DNA of 64,000 nucleotides from Rothia dentocariosa ATCC 17931. GTDB lineage: Bacteria; Actinomycetota; Actinomycetes; Actinomycetales; Micrococcaceae. Shown piece by piece: positions 24,879-34,288 of the stretch (positions are counted from its first letter, which is position 1; each line of letters starts with the position of its first letter). Both the position numbers and the translations under genes were made by a program. The stretch spans positions 186,001 to 250,000 of the forward strand of contig NC_014643.1 of assembly GCF_000164695.2 (NCBI RefSeq), given 5' to 3'. Under the pieces are notes generated by a model. That model was not told the origin of the DNA. It worked only from the letters and a program-made list of their open reading frames with translations, and ran no database searches.

Positions 24879-24905
24879 CTAGACGTTGAAGCGAAACTCA
24901 ACCAC
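24879..24905 (-). repeat. ychF 3'-end repeat, copy 1 (resident gene end)
   Basis: Last codons of ychF, VVEFRFNV-stop (TAG), followed by GAGAAAGAA. Reference copy for the partial duplicates at 20544, 21743 and 23126. Confidence 0.85.
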
Positions 24906-25964
24906 ATCACCGTCGGCCATGATGTAGTCTTTGCCTTCCATGCGGACTTTGCCGCGGGCTTTTGCTTCGTTCATGGAACCTGCCGCATCTAGATCATCGA
25001 AGGAAACAACCTCGGCCTTAATGAAGCCGCGTTCAAAATCGGAGTGGATCACGCCTGCCGCCTGCGGTGCCGTGTCGCCCTTATAGATCGTCCAGGCACG
25101 CGATTCCTTCGGGCCAGCCGTCAGATAGGTCTGCAGCCCCAGGGTTGAGAAGCCCACGCGAGCCAGCTTATCCAACCCCGATTCGTCCTGACCACTCATT
25201 TCCAGCATCTCGCGGGCCTCCTCCTCGGAAAGCTCCACCATGTCAGCCTCAAGTTTCGCGTCCAAGAAAACAGCTTCCGCCGGGGCCACCAGCTCACGCA
25301 GCTCGGCCTGCTTCTCCTCAGAAGCGAGCACGCCCTCATCCGCGTTAAACACGTAGATAAAAGGCTTAGCGGTCAGCAGGTTCAGCTCCTTCAAATGCGC
25401 CATCTCAAGCTTCTCGGCAGCCGCACGTGAGAAAATCGTGTTCCCATCCTCAAGAATCTGCTGCGCCTGCTTGTAAGTCTCCAGCTGGGCGGCATCGCCC
25501 TTCTTAATCTTCACGGCCTTCTCAAGGCGCGGAATCGCGTTCTCCAAAGTCTGCAAATCCGCCAGAATCAGCTCGGTATTAATGGTCTCCATATCGGAGG
25601 CAGGATCAACCTTGCCGTCCACGTGAATCACATCCGGGTCATCAAACGCGCGCACCACCTGCGCAATCGCGTGCGCCTCACGAATATTAGCCAGGAACTT
25701 ATTCCCCAGCCCCTCACCCTCAGAAGCACCCTTCACAATACCCGCAATATCAACGAACGAGACGGTTGCGGGCAGGATACGCTCAGACCCGAAAATCTCG
25801 GCGAGCCGGTTCAGGCGGGCATCCGGCAGGTTCACCACACCAATATTCGGCTCAATCGTAGCGAACGGGTAGTTAGCCGCCAGCACCGTGTTGCGGGTGA
25901 GCGCGTTGAACAGGGTGGACTTGCCCACGTTAGGAAGACCGACAATGCCGATAGTCAGAGCCAC
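24879..25964 (-). CDS. ychF: Redox-regulated ATPase YchF (Obg-family P-loop NTPase)
   Basis: 361 aa, the family length. GLPNVGKSTLFNALTRN is the P-loop, FVDIAGIVKGASEGEGLGNKFL the switch II region (DxxG), and FVFNADEG the altered G4 that makes YchF prefer ATP over GTP. The C-terminal TGS domain ends IMADGDVVEFRFNV. YchF binds ribosomes and takes part in stress responses. The GTG start (VALTIGIVG) with AAGGA in front is chosen over longer starts up to 26108 on family length. The 3' end appears to be a repeated insertion site. Confidence 0.96.
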   Translation of the reverse strand: MALTIGIVGLPNVGKSTLFNALTRNTVLAANYPFATIEPNIGVVNLPDARLNRLAEIFGSERILPATVSFVDIAGIVKGASEGEGLGNKFLANIREAHAIAQVVRAFDDPDVIHVDGKVDPASDMETINTELILADLQTLENAIPRLEKAVKIKKGDAAQLETYKQAQQILEDGNTIFSRAAAEKLEMAHLKELNLLTAKPFIYVFNADEGVLASEEKQAELRELVAPAEAVFLDAKLEADMVELSEEEAREMLEMSGQDESGLDKLARVGFSTLGLQTYLTAGPKESRAWTIYKGDTAPQAAGVIHSDFERGFIKAEVVSFDDLDAAGSMNEAKARGKVRMEGKDYIMADGDVVEFRFNV

Positions 25965-26123
25965 AGAAAATCCTTCATAATGACGACGATAATTCGCCCA
26001 CACCCCCGAGTGATACCAGGCGCAGGCACAGACAGTTAACATTCTACCGCGCGGGCGGTTACTCTGCGCTGAAGGGTGAGGCCCGGGTTCCTTCCCCGCC
26101 GGATACACGCCCGCCCTCCCCCG

Positions 26124-26192
26124 CTATTTTGCGGGTTATTTTGCATTGGGCGACTTAAATAACCGTCTGATGCACAATAACCCGCAAAATAG
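26124..26192. other. Long hairpin in the ychF / ABC divergent region
   Basis: CTATTTTGCGGGTTATTTTG pairs with CAATAACCCGCAAAATAG over about 22 bases with one mismatch, loop about 25 bases. It lies upstream of both genes, so ordinary termination of either is not expected. Not in families 1-3. Confidence 0.7.
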
Positions 26193-26225
26193 AACACCTC
26201 CGAGGCGGCGCATCCCCAAAAAACC

Positions 26226-26254
26226 ATGACACCTGTCATAGGTATGTCATGACA
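26226..26254. promoter_or_regulatory. Paired TGTCAT dyads upstream of the ABC transporter genes
   Basis: ATGACA-CC-TGTCAT (26226-26239) and the perfect palindrome TGTCATGACA (26245-26254) lie side by side, centres about 17 bases apart, 44 bases before the transporter start. Likely operator for a dimeric regulator, possibly the response regulator of this locus. Confidence 0.5.
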
Positions 26255-26297
26255 GCACGCACTTATAGCACCCGGTACAAGCTGGTGTACTAGAAGC

Positions 26298-27233
26298 ATG
26301 AACACGACAACAGTTATTCAGGCAGAGAATCTGACCCAGGTTTTCCGGGTTCCAGGCGGCACCCTCACTGCCGTCGATAATCTCGACCTCACCATCAGCA
26401 AGGGCGAAATTATAGCCCTGCTCGGCCCAAACGGGGCGGGCAAAACCACTCTCATTGATATGATTCTGGGGCTGACCGAGCCGGCGCGAGGAACCCTCAC
26501 CGTGCAGGGTATCTCCCCTAAAAAGGCGGTGCAGCGCGGCGATATTGGGGCCGTTCTGCAAACCGGCGGGCTTCTCAAAGACCTGACCGTGCGACAAACC
26601 CTCGAAATGCTCGCCACGCTCTATCCCACCCGCATCGACATTGATAAGGTGCTTGCCAGCGCAGACCTGACCGAGCTGGCGCATCGTAAGGTCGGCAAAT
26701 GCTCCGGCGGGCAGCAGCAGCGCATCCGGTTTGCTATCGCCACCATGCATGACCCTAATATCCTCATTCTGGATGAGCCCACCACCGGCATGGATGTTAC
26801 CGCCCGCCGCACCTTCTGGGAACGCATGGATAAGCTCGCCGAAACCGGTAAAACCATTATCTTCGCAACCCACTACCTGGAAGAGGCTCAGAACTTCGCA
26901 CAGCGCATTGTGCTCATGCGCGACGGCGCCATTATTGCCGATGGTACGTCCGAAGAAATCCGTGACCTTACCGGATACCGGCACGTGAGCTTCCTGGCGG
27001 ATGCGCCCCTCGCCTTTGACGATCTACCGCATCAGCAGGTCGAAATTACCCAGGAAAACGGCAAATACCGCCACCGACTGAACATCTCGGATGCCGAAGA
27101 TTTCGTGCGGCTTCTGCTCAACACACAGGTTGTGAGTGACCTTGAAATCGTGAAGCCCTCCATGGACGAATCCTTCATGCTCCTCACCTCAGACACCGAA
27201 TCAGCCGCATCTAGCGCCACAAAGGAGTCCTAG
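26298..27233 (+). CDS. ABC transporter ATP-binding protein
   Basis: 311 aa. Walker A LLGPNGAGKTTLIDMILG, Q-loop GAVLQTGG, signature CSGGQQQRIRFA, Walker B NILILDEPTTGMDVTA, and H-loop IIFATHYLEEAQ. The long C-terminus (about residues 215-311) is of the drug/antibiotic efflux (DrrA-like) type. Works with the membrane subunit two bases downstream, probably exporting lipids, drugs or peptides. Followed by sensor kinase and response regulator genes, a common arrangement for envelope-stress exporters. Confidence 0.93.
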   Translation: MNTTTVIQAENLTQVFRVPGGTLTAVDNLDLTISKGEIIALLGPNGAGKTTLIDMILGLTEPARGTLTVQGISPKKAVQRGDIGAVLQTGGLLKDLTVRQTLEMLATLYPTRIDIDKVLASADLTELAHRKVGKCSGGQQQRIRFAIATMHDPNILILDEPTTGMDVTARRTFWERMDKLAETGKTIIFATHYLEEAQNFAQRIVLMRDGAIIADGTSEEIRDLTGYRHVSFLADAPLAFDDLPHQQVEITQENGKYRHRLNISDAEDFVRLLLNTQVVSDLEIVKPSMDESFMLLTSDTESAASSATKES

Positions 27234-27235
27234 AC

Positions 27236-27997
27236 ATGCTACGTTACACACTCTACGAAATTCGCCGGTCGGTATTGTCGCCGTCTTCCGTGTTTTACAC
27301 AATCATCCTGCCTGTGGGGCTCTACATGCTCTTCGGGGCCCTGCAGGACTACGCAAAGGTCAAAGTCGCAGACGGTAACGCCTCCGCCTATGTCATGATT
27401 GGCATGGCACTCTACGGCGCTATCAGCAGCACCGTATCGGTCAGCGGCCTGACCGTGGTCGAAAACGTGGCCGGATGGGGCAGGCAGCTAGCCCTCACCC
27501 CTATGAATACCGGTAAATACCTGTTCTCCAAATGCTGTGTGGCGTTCGTTATGGCGGCGGTACCCGTCATAGCAGTGAACATTGCTGCACGCCTCACCGG
27601 AATCGATATGCCGCTGAATCAGCAGATCGCTTGCGCTGCGCTCAGCATACTATGCGCTATGGTCTTCGGGTTCTTCGGGCTAGCCATCGGGCTTCTGGTA
27701 CCCAGCGAAAGCGCAGTAGGTATTGCCAACGGCGTTCTGGTGGTGTTCTCGTTCTTCGGCACGCTCTTCGCCCCGCTCACCAAAGACCTTATGCCCTACG
27801 CCCGTTTCACTCCGCTGTACGGTGCCGCCGAAATCTCCCGCTATCCCTTCACTCAAGGGCTCACGATTATCAACGGCAGCGGCCCCGACTGGAACATGAT
27901 CGAACCACTCTGGTACGGCGTTGTTAGCTTCGCAGCCTGGGGCGCTCTGTTCATTCTGGCAACCATGCTCCTTATGCGGCGAACCACGCGGCGCTAG
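27236..27997 (+). CDS. ABC-2-type transporter permease
   Basis: 253 aa with six hydrophobic segments; FYTIILPVGLYMLFGALQDY and the middle region ISSTVSVSGLTVVENVAGWGRQLALTPM are typical of ABC-2 permeases. Starts two bases after the ATPase stop and forms the transporter with it. A GC-rich sequence (GCGCATCC...GGATGCGCC) lies just before the kinase gene. Confidence 0.9.
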   Translation: MLRYTLYEIRRSVLSPSSVFYTIILPVGLYMLFGALQDYAKVKVADGNASAYVMIGMALYGAISSTVSVSGLTVVENVAGWGRQLALTPMNTGKYLFSKCCVAFVMAAVPVIAVNIAARLTGIDMPLNQQIACAALSILCAMVFGFFGLAIGLLVPSESAVGIANGVLVVFSFFGTLFAPLTKDLMPYARFTPLYGAAEISRYPFTQGLTIINGSGPDWNMIEPLWYGVVSFAAWGALFILATMLLMRRTTRR

Positions 27998-28108
27998 GTC
28001 TTTCGCGACAACGGCTGCTAGGTTTTGGGCGCATCCGGTATTCACACCGCCGGATGCGCCCTCTGCGCTACACGAAGTCGTCTTTATACTAGAGTCCAGG
28101 AGGAGCAT

Positions 28109-29335
28109 ATGACACCGCTAAAACCCCGCAATAAAACACCTGAAAACCGCACTATCGACTGGATTAGCCTGGGGTTCTCCGCGCCCTGGCTCATATTTCT
28201 GGGGTATATCTATGACGGTGTTCTAGAGCCTAACGCTCCGGTGTGGAAGCACGTGTACGTCATTATCTGCCTGGTCATTTTCTCGATCACAGATGTTGCC
28301 GCGTATACGGTCCCCTGGGCTCTTCCGGCGTCATCATATTTCAGGCGGCTGCTTCTCTGGACGGCCCTTCTCTTCGTGCCCGTATGCGGCGTGATGTTGA
28401 TAGCCGCCATTCCACCGGCAGATGTACTCATCGGGTTCACCATCTACTTTGTGGCACTGTGGACCTTCACCGAGGACATTCCCTACAGCACACGAATTCG
28501 CGGTGCCTTCATCATTGCGGCAGTTTTCTGGATAATTTACATGTTCTCTGACGGAATCCCTATCAATTTCGCGGATAAATCCCGCCTCACCTTGTCACTG
28601 GGCGCCCCCATGATCGGGATTATGGCGTTCTCCTACCTGATCCAGATGAGTAAAAACGCCGACAAAACCCAAGCGAAACTTGATATGGTCAGCGAGCGCG
28701 AGCGCATCGCCCGCGATGTACATGACGTGCTCGGGCATTCTCTGACCGTGATCACGCTTAAGGCCGATTTGGCGCGTAGACTTCTGCATGCTGACCCTGA
28801 TCGTGCCGATGCGGAGCTTGAAGCTATCGCCCAGCTTTCTCGGTCTTCGCTGGCGGAGGTTCGTTCGACGGTCACGCGGCTGCGCATCCCGGACTTTTCG
28901 GGCGAAATTCAGGCGTCGGCGCGTGCCTTGCAGACGGCGTCGATCACCGCTAAATTGCCCGATGCGGAACATGCTCTCTCAGTGGTTGGGGTGAATTCTT
29001 CGCTTTTTTCGTGGGTGCTGCGTGAGGCTGTGACGAATATTGTGCGGCATTCGCAGGCCGGTTTCTGTGAGGTGCGGTTGAGTAATACCGGGCTTGAAGT
29101 TCTTGATAATGGGGTGGGTATTCCCGCCGAGTATGCTGCCGGAAGCGGTATCAAGGGCATGAAGAGTCGTGTGGAGTCTGCGGGCGGAACCCTCGTTATT
29201 GAGGATGCTCCGGCGCACTGGCTGCGGGCGCATCCTGCCGGTTCTGGAGCGGCAGACGTTCGGGGTACGCGGGTTCGGGTTAGCATGGACGGTAATACCG
29301 CCGAGATTGAGCCTTCGGGAGATACAGATGATTAA
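28109..29335 (+). CDS. Sensor histidine kinase (HisKA_3, DesK/LiaS-like)
   Basis: 408 aa from MTPLKPRNK. Five or six transmembrane helices in residues 20-165, then ERERIARDVHDVLGHSLTVI with the phosphorylated His, and a HATPase_c domain (LREAVTNIVRHSQA, LEVLDNGVGIPAEYAAGSGIKGMK). AGGAGG six bases before ATG 28109 excludes the longer frame. It overlaps the response regulator by eight bases. Probably senses a membrane state or a drug and controls the ABC transporter upstream. Confidence 0.92.
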   Translation: MTPLKPRNKTPENRTIDWISLGFSAPWLIFLGYIYDGVLEPNAPVWKHVYVIICLVIFSITDVAAYTVPWALPASSYFRRLLLWTALLFVPVCGVMLIAAIPPADVLIGFTIYFVALWTFTEDIPYSTRIRGAFIIAAVFWIIYMFSDGIPINFADKSRLTLSLGAPMIGIMAFSYLIQMSKNADKTQAKLDMVSERERIARDVHDVLGHSLTVITLKADLARRLLHADPDRADAELEAIAQLSRSSLAEVRSTVTRLRIPDFSGEIQASARALQTASITAKLPDAEHALSVVGVNSSLFSWVLREAVTNIVRHSQAGFCEVRLSNTGLEVLDNGVGIPAEYAAGSGIKGMKSRVESAGGTLVIEDAPAHWLRAHPAGSGAADVRGTRVRVSMDGNTAEIEPSGDTDD

Positions 29336-29960
29336 GATTATGCTCGCCGATGACCAGCAGCTTGTGCGCGAGGCGCTGGCCGCGCTGTTGGGACTTGAGA
29401 ACGATATTGAGGTGGTCGCGCAGGTTGGCGGCGGCGATGAAGTTATTCCGGCGATCAACCGGTATCACCCGGATGTGGTGCTTCTCGATATCGAAATGCC
29501 CGGTTCTGAGCTTTCCAGCGGTATTGATGTGGCGGCTGCGATTCGAGATGCGAAACTGGTAACGCTTACGGGAGATCCGGTACGTTCGCTCATTGTGACG
29601 ACCTTCGGCAGACCGGGGTACCTGCGGCGTGCTCTCGCCGCTGGGGCGAGCGGGTTTATGGTGAAGGATACAAGCGCATCCCAGCTGGCGGAGGGCATTC
29701 GGCGTGTTCATGCGGGTATGCATGTGGTGGATCCGGCGCTGGCGGCAGAGTCTTTGGCGTATGGGGAGTCTCCGCTGACCGAGCGTGAGACCGAGATCCT
29801 GCGGGTTGCCGGTCATGGTGCTACGGCGCGCGCTATTGGTGAGCAGCTGTTCCTCTCCCCCGGTACGGTGCGCAACCATCTGTCTTCTGCGATGGCGAAG
29901 CTTAACGCCTCGAACCGGCAGGAGGCGATACGTATCGCCGCCGATAACGGTTGGCTCTAG
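29328..29960 (+). CDS. NarL/LuxR-family response regulator
   Basis: 210 aa. Receiver domain IKIMLADDQQLVREALAALL, with the phospho-acceptor Asp in DVVLLDIEMPG and Lys in GFMVKDTSASQLAEGI; C-terminal LuxR HTH SPLTERETEILRVAGHGATA ... PGTVRNHLSSAMAKL. The receiver has a small insertion (ELSSGIDVA ... RDAKLVTLTGDPVRSL) as in DesR-like regulators. Start inferred from overlap with the kinase gene. Followed by family 1 copy C. Confidence 0.93.
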   Translation: MIKIMLADDQQLVREALAALLGLENDIEVVAQVGGGDEVIPAINRYHPDVVLLDIEMPGSELSSGIDVAAAIRDAKLVTLTGDPVRSLIVTTFGRPGYLRRALAAGASGFMVKDTSASQLAEGIRRVHAGMHVVDPALAAESLAYGESPLTERETEILRVAGHGATARAIGEQLFLSPGTVRNHLSSAMAKLNASNRQEAIRIAADNGWL

Positions 29961-29986
29961 GGCTTCCTGCGGTTGTACCGCTAATT

Positions 29987-30047
29987 CGGGAGCGTTTTCT
30001 TCATTCGGGAGCACTTTAAGTGCTCCCGAATGAAGAAAACGCTCCCG
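29987..30047. repeat. Palindromic intergenic repeat family 1, copy C (perfect 26-bp stem)
   Basis: Arms 29987-30012 and 30022-30047 are perfect complements; loop ACTTTAAGT. CGT/ACG inside the stem replaces CAT/ATG of copy B. It lies between the convergent response regulator and ispH genes. Confidence 0.92.
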
Positions 30048-30074
30048 GATTTGTAAGTTCGTGTAAGGCGCGAA

Positions 30075-31160
30075 CTATCGCGTGGGTTTTGCCCCGCGGC
30101 CTCCCAGCTGACGACCTGTATTTTCGTCATTTTTCAGGGCGGCACGCAGCTCTTTGGGCAGGGAGAAGAGAATGTCTTCCTTAGCGGTTTCTACCTCTTC
30201 GATGTTCTCGTACCCGTATTCAGCCAGTAGCGCCAGTACCTCCTGCACCAGCACCTCGGGCACCGATGCGCCAGAAGTCAGCCCTACGGTCGCCACACCC
30301 TCAAACCAGGATTCATCCACCTGATGGGCGAAGTCCACACGTTCGGCGCGCTTGGCACCGTACTCTAGCGCGACTTCTTTAAGCCGCACAGAGTTCGAAG
30401 AGTTCGCAGACCCCACCACAATCACTAAATCTGACTGCGGGGCAATCTCTTTGATAGCGCCCTGACGGTTTGAGGTTGCGTAGCAAATATCGTCTGAGGG
30501 CGGGTCTTGAAGGGAGGGGAACCGTTCGCGCAGTCTTGCCACGGTTTCTAGGGTTTCGTCCACGGAGAGGGTGGTCTGTGAAATCCACACGACCTTCTCT
30601 GGGTCGCGCACGGTAACCGAATCCACTTCATCAGGCGAATTCACGATCTGAATATGTTCGGGTGCTTCACCGGCGGTACCTTCTACTTCTTCGTGCCCGG
30701 TATGCCCGATGAGCAGAATATCGTAGTCCTGTTTTGCGAAACGAACAGCCTCACGGTGCACTTTATTCACCAGCGGGCAGGTCGCATCAATCGTGTTCAG
30801 CTGCCTGTCCCCCGCAGCAGATACAACCGCTGGGGAAACTCCGTGCGCCGAAAATACGGTCACGGACCCTTCGGGCACTTCGTCCACTTCATCCACAAAA
30901 ATAGCACCCTGCTGTTCGAGGGTTTCCACCACATGACGGTTGTGCACAATCTGTTTGCGCACGTACACCGGGGCACCGTAGTGTTCGAGAGCCTTTTCAA
31001 CGGCGATCACGGCACGATCAACGCCAGCGCAGTACCCGCGTGGGGTGGCCAGCAGCACCTTTTTGGCACTCGTGACGGGGTTTGCAGCCTCAATATCGGC
31101 GCGGCTTCGGCGGGTGCGCGGCAGCGGCGGCAGACCGAGGGAAATGGTTTCAGTGGACAT
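30075..31160 (-). CDS. ispH: 4-hydroxy-3-methylbut-2-enyl diphosphate reductase
   Basis: 361 aa. Last enzyme of the MEP pathway, producing IPP and DMAPP. The three cysteines for its Fe-S cluster are in [30 protein letters not shown] and [14 protein letters not shown]; the conserved HxxxxH-type residues [11 protein letters not shown] and FSAHGV are present. The N-terminus has a short extension typical of actinobacteria and the C-terminus a basic tail ([13 protein letters not shown]). A membrane protein gene lies just upstream on the same strand. Confidence 0.97.
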   Translation of the reverse strand: MSTETISLGLPPLPRTRRSRADIEAANPVTSAKKVLLATPRGYCAGVDRAVIAVEKALEHYGAPVYVRKQIVHNRHVVETLEQQGAIFVDEVDEVPEGSVTVFSAHGVSPAVVSAAGDRQLNTIDATCPLVNKVHREAVRFAKQDYDILLIGHTGHEEVEGTAGEAPEHIQIVNSPDEVDSVTVRDPEKVVWISQTTLSVDETLETVARLRERFPSLQDPPSDDICYATSNRQGAIKEIAPQSDLVIVVGSANSSNSVRLKEVALEYGAKRAERVDFAHQVDESWFEGVATVGLTSGASVPEVLVQEVLALLAEYGYENIEEVETAKEDILFSLPKELRAALKNDENTGRQLGGRGAKPTR

Positions 31161-31187
31161 GACTACTATCCTACGTTGTTTGTTCCT

Positions 31188-32432
31188 CTAGTGTGTGCGT
31201 ACTGTGGTGCCGCTCGCAGTGAGCGCAATGAGTTTGGCAAGAATACCGCCCAGAAGCGAGACCACGGCCGCCCATGCACTGTAACTTGCGAGCGAATTCA
31301 GATGACCCGTCAGCATGGGACGCGCCGTATTCACCAGGCCGTCCAAGAAAACAGTTCCTACCGTGCTGTCAGTACTTAGCCCAAGCATCTGCGGGGTTTG
31401 CTGCGCCATGACCGCACTCAGAATCCACAGACCCGCCGCAAGAATCAAGAACGCACAGGTCAGAAGCACAAAGCGTCCGCGCGGAAGCAAGATCAGGGCG
31501 ATCACCAGACCGATAATACTTGCTGCGATCAGTGCTCCGGACATACTTCCAACCCACTGCGCCCGCTGCACCGCATGCTGCACGGGGTTTCCGTCACGGT
31601 CAATAGATATCAGGTGTTTTCCCCAGGATGAAATATCGGGGTCGTATATGCCTATGCTGCCCACACGCGCATCAAGCTCACGATAGAAGGCGCTGATGTC
31701 GAGCGCGGCTGGATCATCAGGATGCGCCAGGTTGTAGGTGTGCGTATCCGCCGCAACCTGCCGCCACATGGTGCGGTATTCGGAGGTTCCAGTGAGCCTC
31801 TGTGCATTCTCGCTCAGGCGTTTTTTCACCTCGCCGCGGCTTGTGCTCAGAATCTGTGTGAGAAAGTTATTGCCGGATTCGGGGAAGACTCGCTTGACCG
31901 CATCAGAGTTCATAACATCGGTGACAGCGGCATCGGCAATTCGTTTTTGAAAGTCTTGGTCTTCCACCAGCTGGGTGCTGAGCTGGTTGAACCCGGATTG
32001 GCTGATGAGGTTTTGATTGACCCAGCTGGCAACCGAACCCGTTAGCGCGCACAGAATACTCAAGGATGCAGCAAGAATCGCCAGAGCGTACCGCAGCTTT
32101 GAGACGCTGGTGGGTTCTAGCACATGCCGCTGCGGTTTCTGATTCGCCAGGTTGGCTACGGGAGCACCCGTCGGTTCCGGGGTTTCGCTGTGCGGGCGCA
32201 GCGCATCAAAGGACTCGTTGAGCACTCGCGTCTGCTGGTTTATCTCGGGGGCAGATAAGAGCGTGGTGGTTTCATCCGCGCCCTCAAGATCATGCGGTTC
32301 GCTGGAGATAACCCGGTAGTCATCGCGCGGAGGTTCGGGCAATACGCGGGTGGTGTCTGGTGAGTCCTCTGGAACCTCAAGTTTGATCGTGCGCTTGGGT
32401 TCGTGGGGTTGGGGGTCGTCATGTGCACCCAT
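31188..32432 (-). CDS. Multi-pass membrane protein next to ispH
   Basis: 414 aa. A long acidic/Pro-rich cytoplasmic N-terminus (residues 1-110), one helix near 114-137, an extracellular helical domain of about 150 residues (DFQKRIADAAVTDVMN, YRTMWRQVAADTHTYN), then three more helices near 290-405. The family resembles uncharacterised actinobacterial integral membrane proteins; no named domain recognised. It is 27 bases upstream of ispH on the same strand and divergent from xseA. Confidence 0.7.
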   Translation of the reverse strand: MGAHDDPQPHEPKRTIKLEVPEDSPDTTRVLPEPPRDDYRVISSEPHDLEGADETTTLLSAPEINQQTRVLNESFDALRPHSETPEPTGAPVANLANQKPQRHVLEPTSVSKLRYALAILAASLSILCALTGSVASWVNQNLISQSGFNQLSTQLVEDQDFQKRIADAAVTDVMNSDAVKRVFPESGNNFLTQILSTSRGEVKKRLSENAQRLTGTSEYRTMWRQVAADTHTYNLAHPDDPAALDISAFYRELDARVGSIGIYDPDISSWGKHLISIDRDGNPVQHAVQRAQWVGSMSGALIAASIIGLVIALILLPRGRFVLLTCAFLILAAGLWILSAVMAQQTPQMLGLSTDSTVGTVFLDGLVNTARPMLTGHLNSLASYSAWAAVVSLLGGILAKLIALTASGTTVRTH

Positions 32433-32560
32433 AGGTTACAGATTACCGGGTTCGGCAGAAAAGGTTGAATGAGTGTGCCCTCAGCGGAAACTGTGACGTG
32501 AAGAGTACGCACATGACCGAAAGATGGGCAAAATCGCAGGCTGTGGGAGAGAATGGGGTT

Positions 32561-33871
32561 ATGACTGATTTTTCGGCAGCGCACCATGAATACCCGCACT
32601 CGGCTCCCCCGATTGTGCCGCCTGCGGCTGAGCGGCAGCTTCCTGCAAAGTCGCAGGAGACTACACCGCAGAATCCTTGGCCTCTGGCGCTTTTGGCTCA
32701 GAATATGAAGAACTATATCGATAAGGTTCCGCAGCTGTGGGTTGAGGCGCAGGTTGCTTCCCTCAACGGGCGCGGCGGGAACGTTTTTATCGAGCTGAAG
32801 GATCTGCAGGAAGATTTTTCGTTTACGCTCGCCCTGTTCGGTCAGGCGGGGCGCGGCCTGGGTTCGGATGTGAAGGTTGGCGCGCGGGTGGTGACCTTAG
32901 CGAAGCCCAGCCTGTGGAAGAACGGTCGGCTCTCCCTGATTGGGCGGCGTATCTATGCGGTGGGCACGGGTAACCTGCACGAACAGCTGCAAATACTACG
33001 TGAAAAGCTGGCCGCTGAGGGGCTGTTTGCGGATGCTCGCAAGAAGCCGCTCCCGTTGCTGCCGCATCGTGTAGGACTGATTACCGGGCGTGATTCCGAT
33101 GCCGAAAAAGACGTGATTCGCAATGCTTCGCTGCGCTGGCCCGGAGTGCAGTTTGAGGTACGGAACGTGAAAGTGCAGGGCGAAGGCTCGGCGAGCGAGG
33201 TGATGGCGGCGCTGAGTGAGTTGGATGCGCATCCTGAGGTTGATGTGATTGTGATTGCCCGCGGAGGCGGTTCGTTTGAGGATCTGCTCTCGTTCTCTGA
33301 TGAGGCTCTGGTACGTGCCGTGGCGGCGGCGCAGACTCCGGTCGTTTCGGCAATTGGGCATGAGGCAGACAGCCCAATTCTGGATGCCGTCGCGGATGTT
33401 CGCGCCTCTACCCCCACCGATGCGGGTAAGCGTATTGTGCCTGATGTCGCCGAGGAGCTGGCGGTTATTCGTGAGGCGCGAGCGCGTGCCGACCGCGCGG
33501 TTTTGGGCTACCTGAACTATCAGGAGCAGTATATTCGGCAGCTGCATGAGCGCCCGGTGCTGACCCAGCCGGAGACGGATTTAGGGTGGCGCAGTGAGGA
33601 TATTTTTCGGCTGCGGGAGCGAGCCGCCCGTTCGGTGGAGTACCGTGTGGCGCGCGAACGGGACGCGATTTCGCATACGATTGCGCGGGTGCGGGCACTC
33701 TCGCCCGTAGAAACGCTCAAGCGCGGGTACACGATTGTGCAGCGTGCCGATGGTGATCTGGTGCGTGATGCCACGGCTCTATCGGCTCATGACAAGCTGA
33801 CGATGCGCGCAGCGGTGGGCGGCGCCGAGGTCAGTGTGGTCAAAACCTACGACTCAAATCTTGATTTATAA
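32561..33871 (+). CDS. xseA: Exodeoxyribonuclease VII large subunit
   Basis: About 436 aa. N-terminal OB-fold ([20 protein letters not shown]), central catalytic domain with [19 protein letters not shown] and [39 protein letters not shown], and a C-terminal coiled-coil part that binds XseB. With XseB it degrades single-stranded DNA. ATG 32513 is an alternative start; 32561 has GGAGAG upstream and fits family length. xseB follows after 22 bases. Confidence 0.95.
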   Translation: MTDFSAAHHEYPHSAPPIVPPAAERQLPAKSQETTPQNPWPLALLAQNMKNYIDKVPQLWVEAQVASLNGRGGNVFIELKDLQEDFSFTLALFGQAGRGLGSDVKVGARVVTLAKPSLWKNGRLSLIGRRIYAVGTGNLHEQLQILREKLAAEGLFADARKKPLPLLPHRVGLITGRDSDAEKDVIRNASLRWPGVQFEVRNVKVQGEGSASEVMAALSELDAHPEVDVIVIARGGGSFEDLLSFSDEALVRAVAAAQTPVVSAIGHEADSPILDAVADVRASTPTDAGKRIVPDVAEELAVIREARARADRAVLGYLNYQEQYIRQLHERPVLTQPETDLGWRSEDIFRLRERAARSVEYRVARERDAISHTIARVRALSPVETLKRGYTIVQRADGDLVRDATALSAHDKLTMRAAVGGAEVSVVKTYDSNLDL

Positions 33872-33893
33872 CTCTCTGGTGGAAGGTACAACA

Positions 33894-34175
33894 TTGTCTG
33901 AGAATATTAGTTTTCATACGGAAGAGCTGGGTGCTCCCGTCGAGACCCTAAGCTATGAGCAGGCGCGCTCCGAGCTTGAGAATGTGGTGCGGCAGCTAGA
34001 ATCTGGCACCTCAAATTTGGAGTCTTCGATAGCCCTGTGGGAACGCGGTGAGGCGTTAGCTTCCCGGTGTGAAGCCTGGCTTGAAGGCGCCCGGGAACGC
34101 CTGCACGCGGTGCGTAACACTCAGGATGCAACGGGTGAAGAAGCTGAGTCTGAGGGCTCCGAGTCCGAAGACTAA
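33894..34175 (+). CDS. xseB: Exodeoxyribonuclease VII small subunit
   Basis: 93 aa from TTG 33894 (GGAAGG seven bases upstream). [20 protein letters not shown] and [22 protein letters not shown] are the two family helices. The C-terminus is a short acidic tail. The frame's longer start at 33834 overlaps xseA and is not family-like. Partner of XseA. Confidence 0.93.
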   Translation: MSENISFHTEELGAPVETLSYEQARSELENVVRQLESGTSNLESSIALWERGEALASRCEAWLEGARERLHAVRNTQDATGEEAESEGSESED

Positions 34176-34185
34176 GGCGTAAAAA

Positions 34186-34239
34186 GCTCTTGATGCGTTA
34201 CCAGGCGTGAAAAAATCCGTTTGATAACACATCAAGAGC
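34186..34239. terminator. Long hairpin after xseAB
   Basis: GCTCTTGATGCGTTA pairs with GATAACACATCAAGAGC (one mismatch, one bulge) around CCAGGCGTGAAAAAATCCGTTT. Convergent position between xseB and the aminotransferase gene; A-run before the left arm suits minus-strand termination. Confidence 0.75.
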
Positions 34240-34288
34240 AGTAGGAATGGGCGCGAACTAGCGCGGGAAAACCGCCTAGCAAACCCCG

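Larger units (their letters stand above)
25965..26297. other. Divergent spacer between ychF and the ABC transporter
   Basis: Contains a long hairpin at 26124 and paired TGTCAT dyads at 26226, described separately. Otherwise promoter sequence for both directions; no gene seen. Confidence 0.5.
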
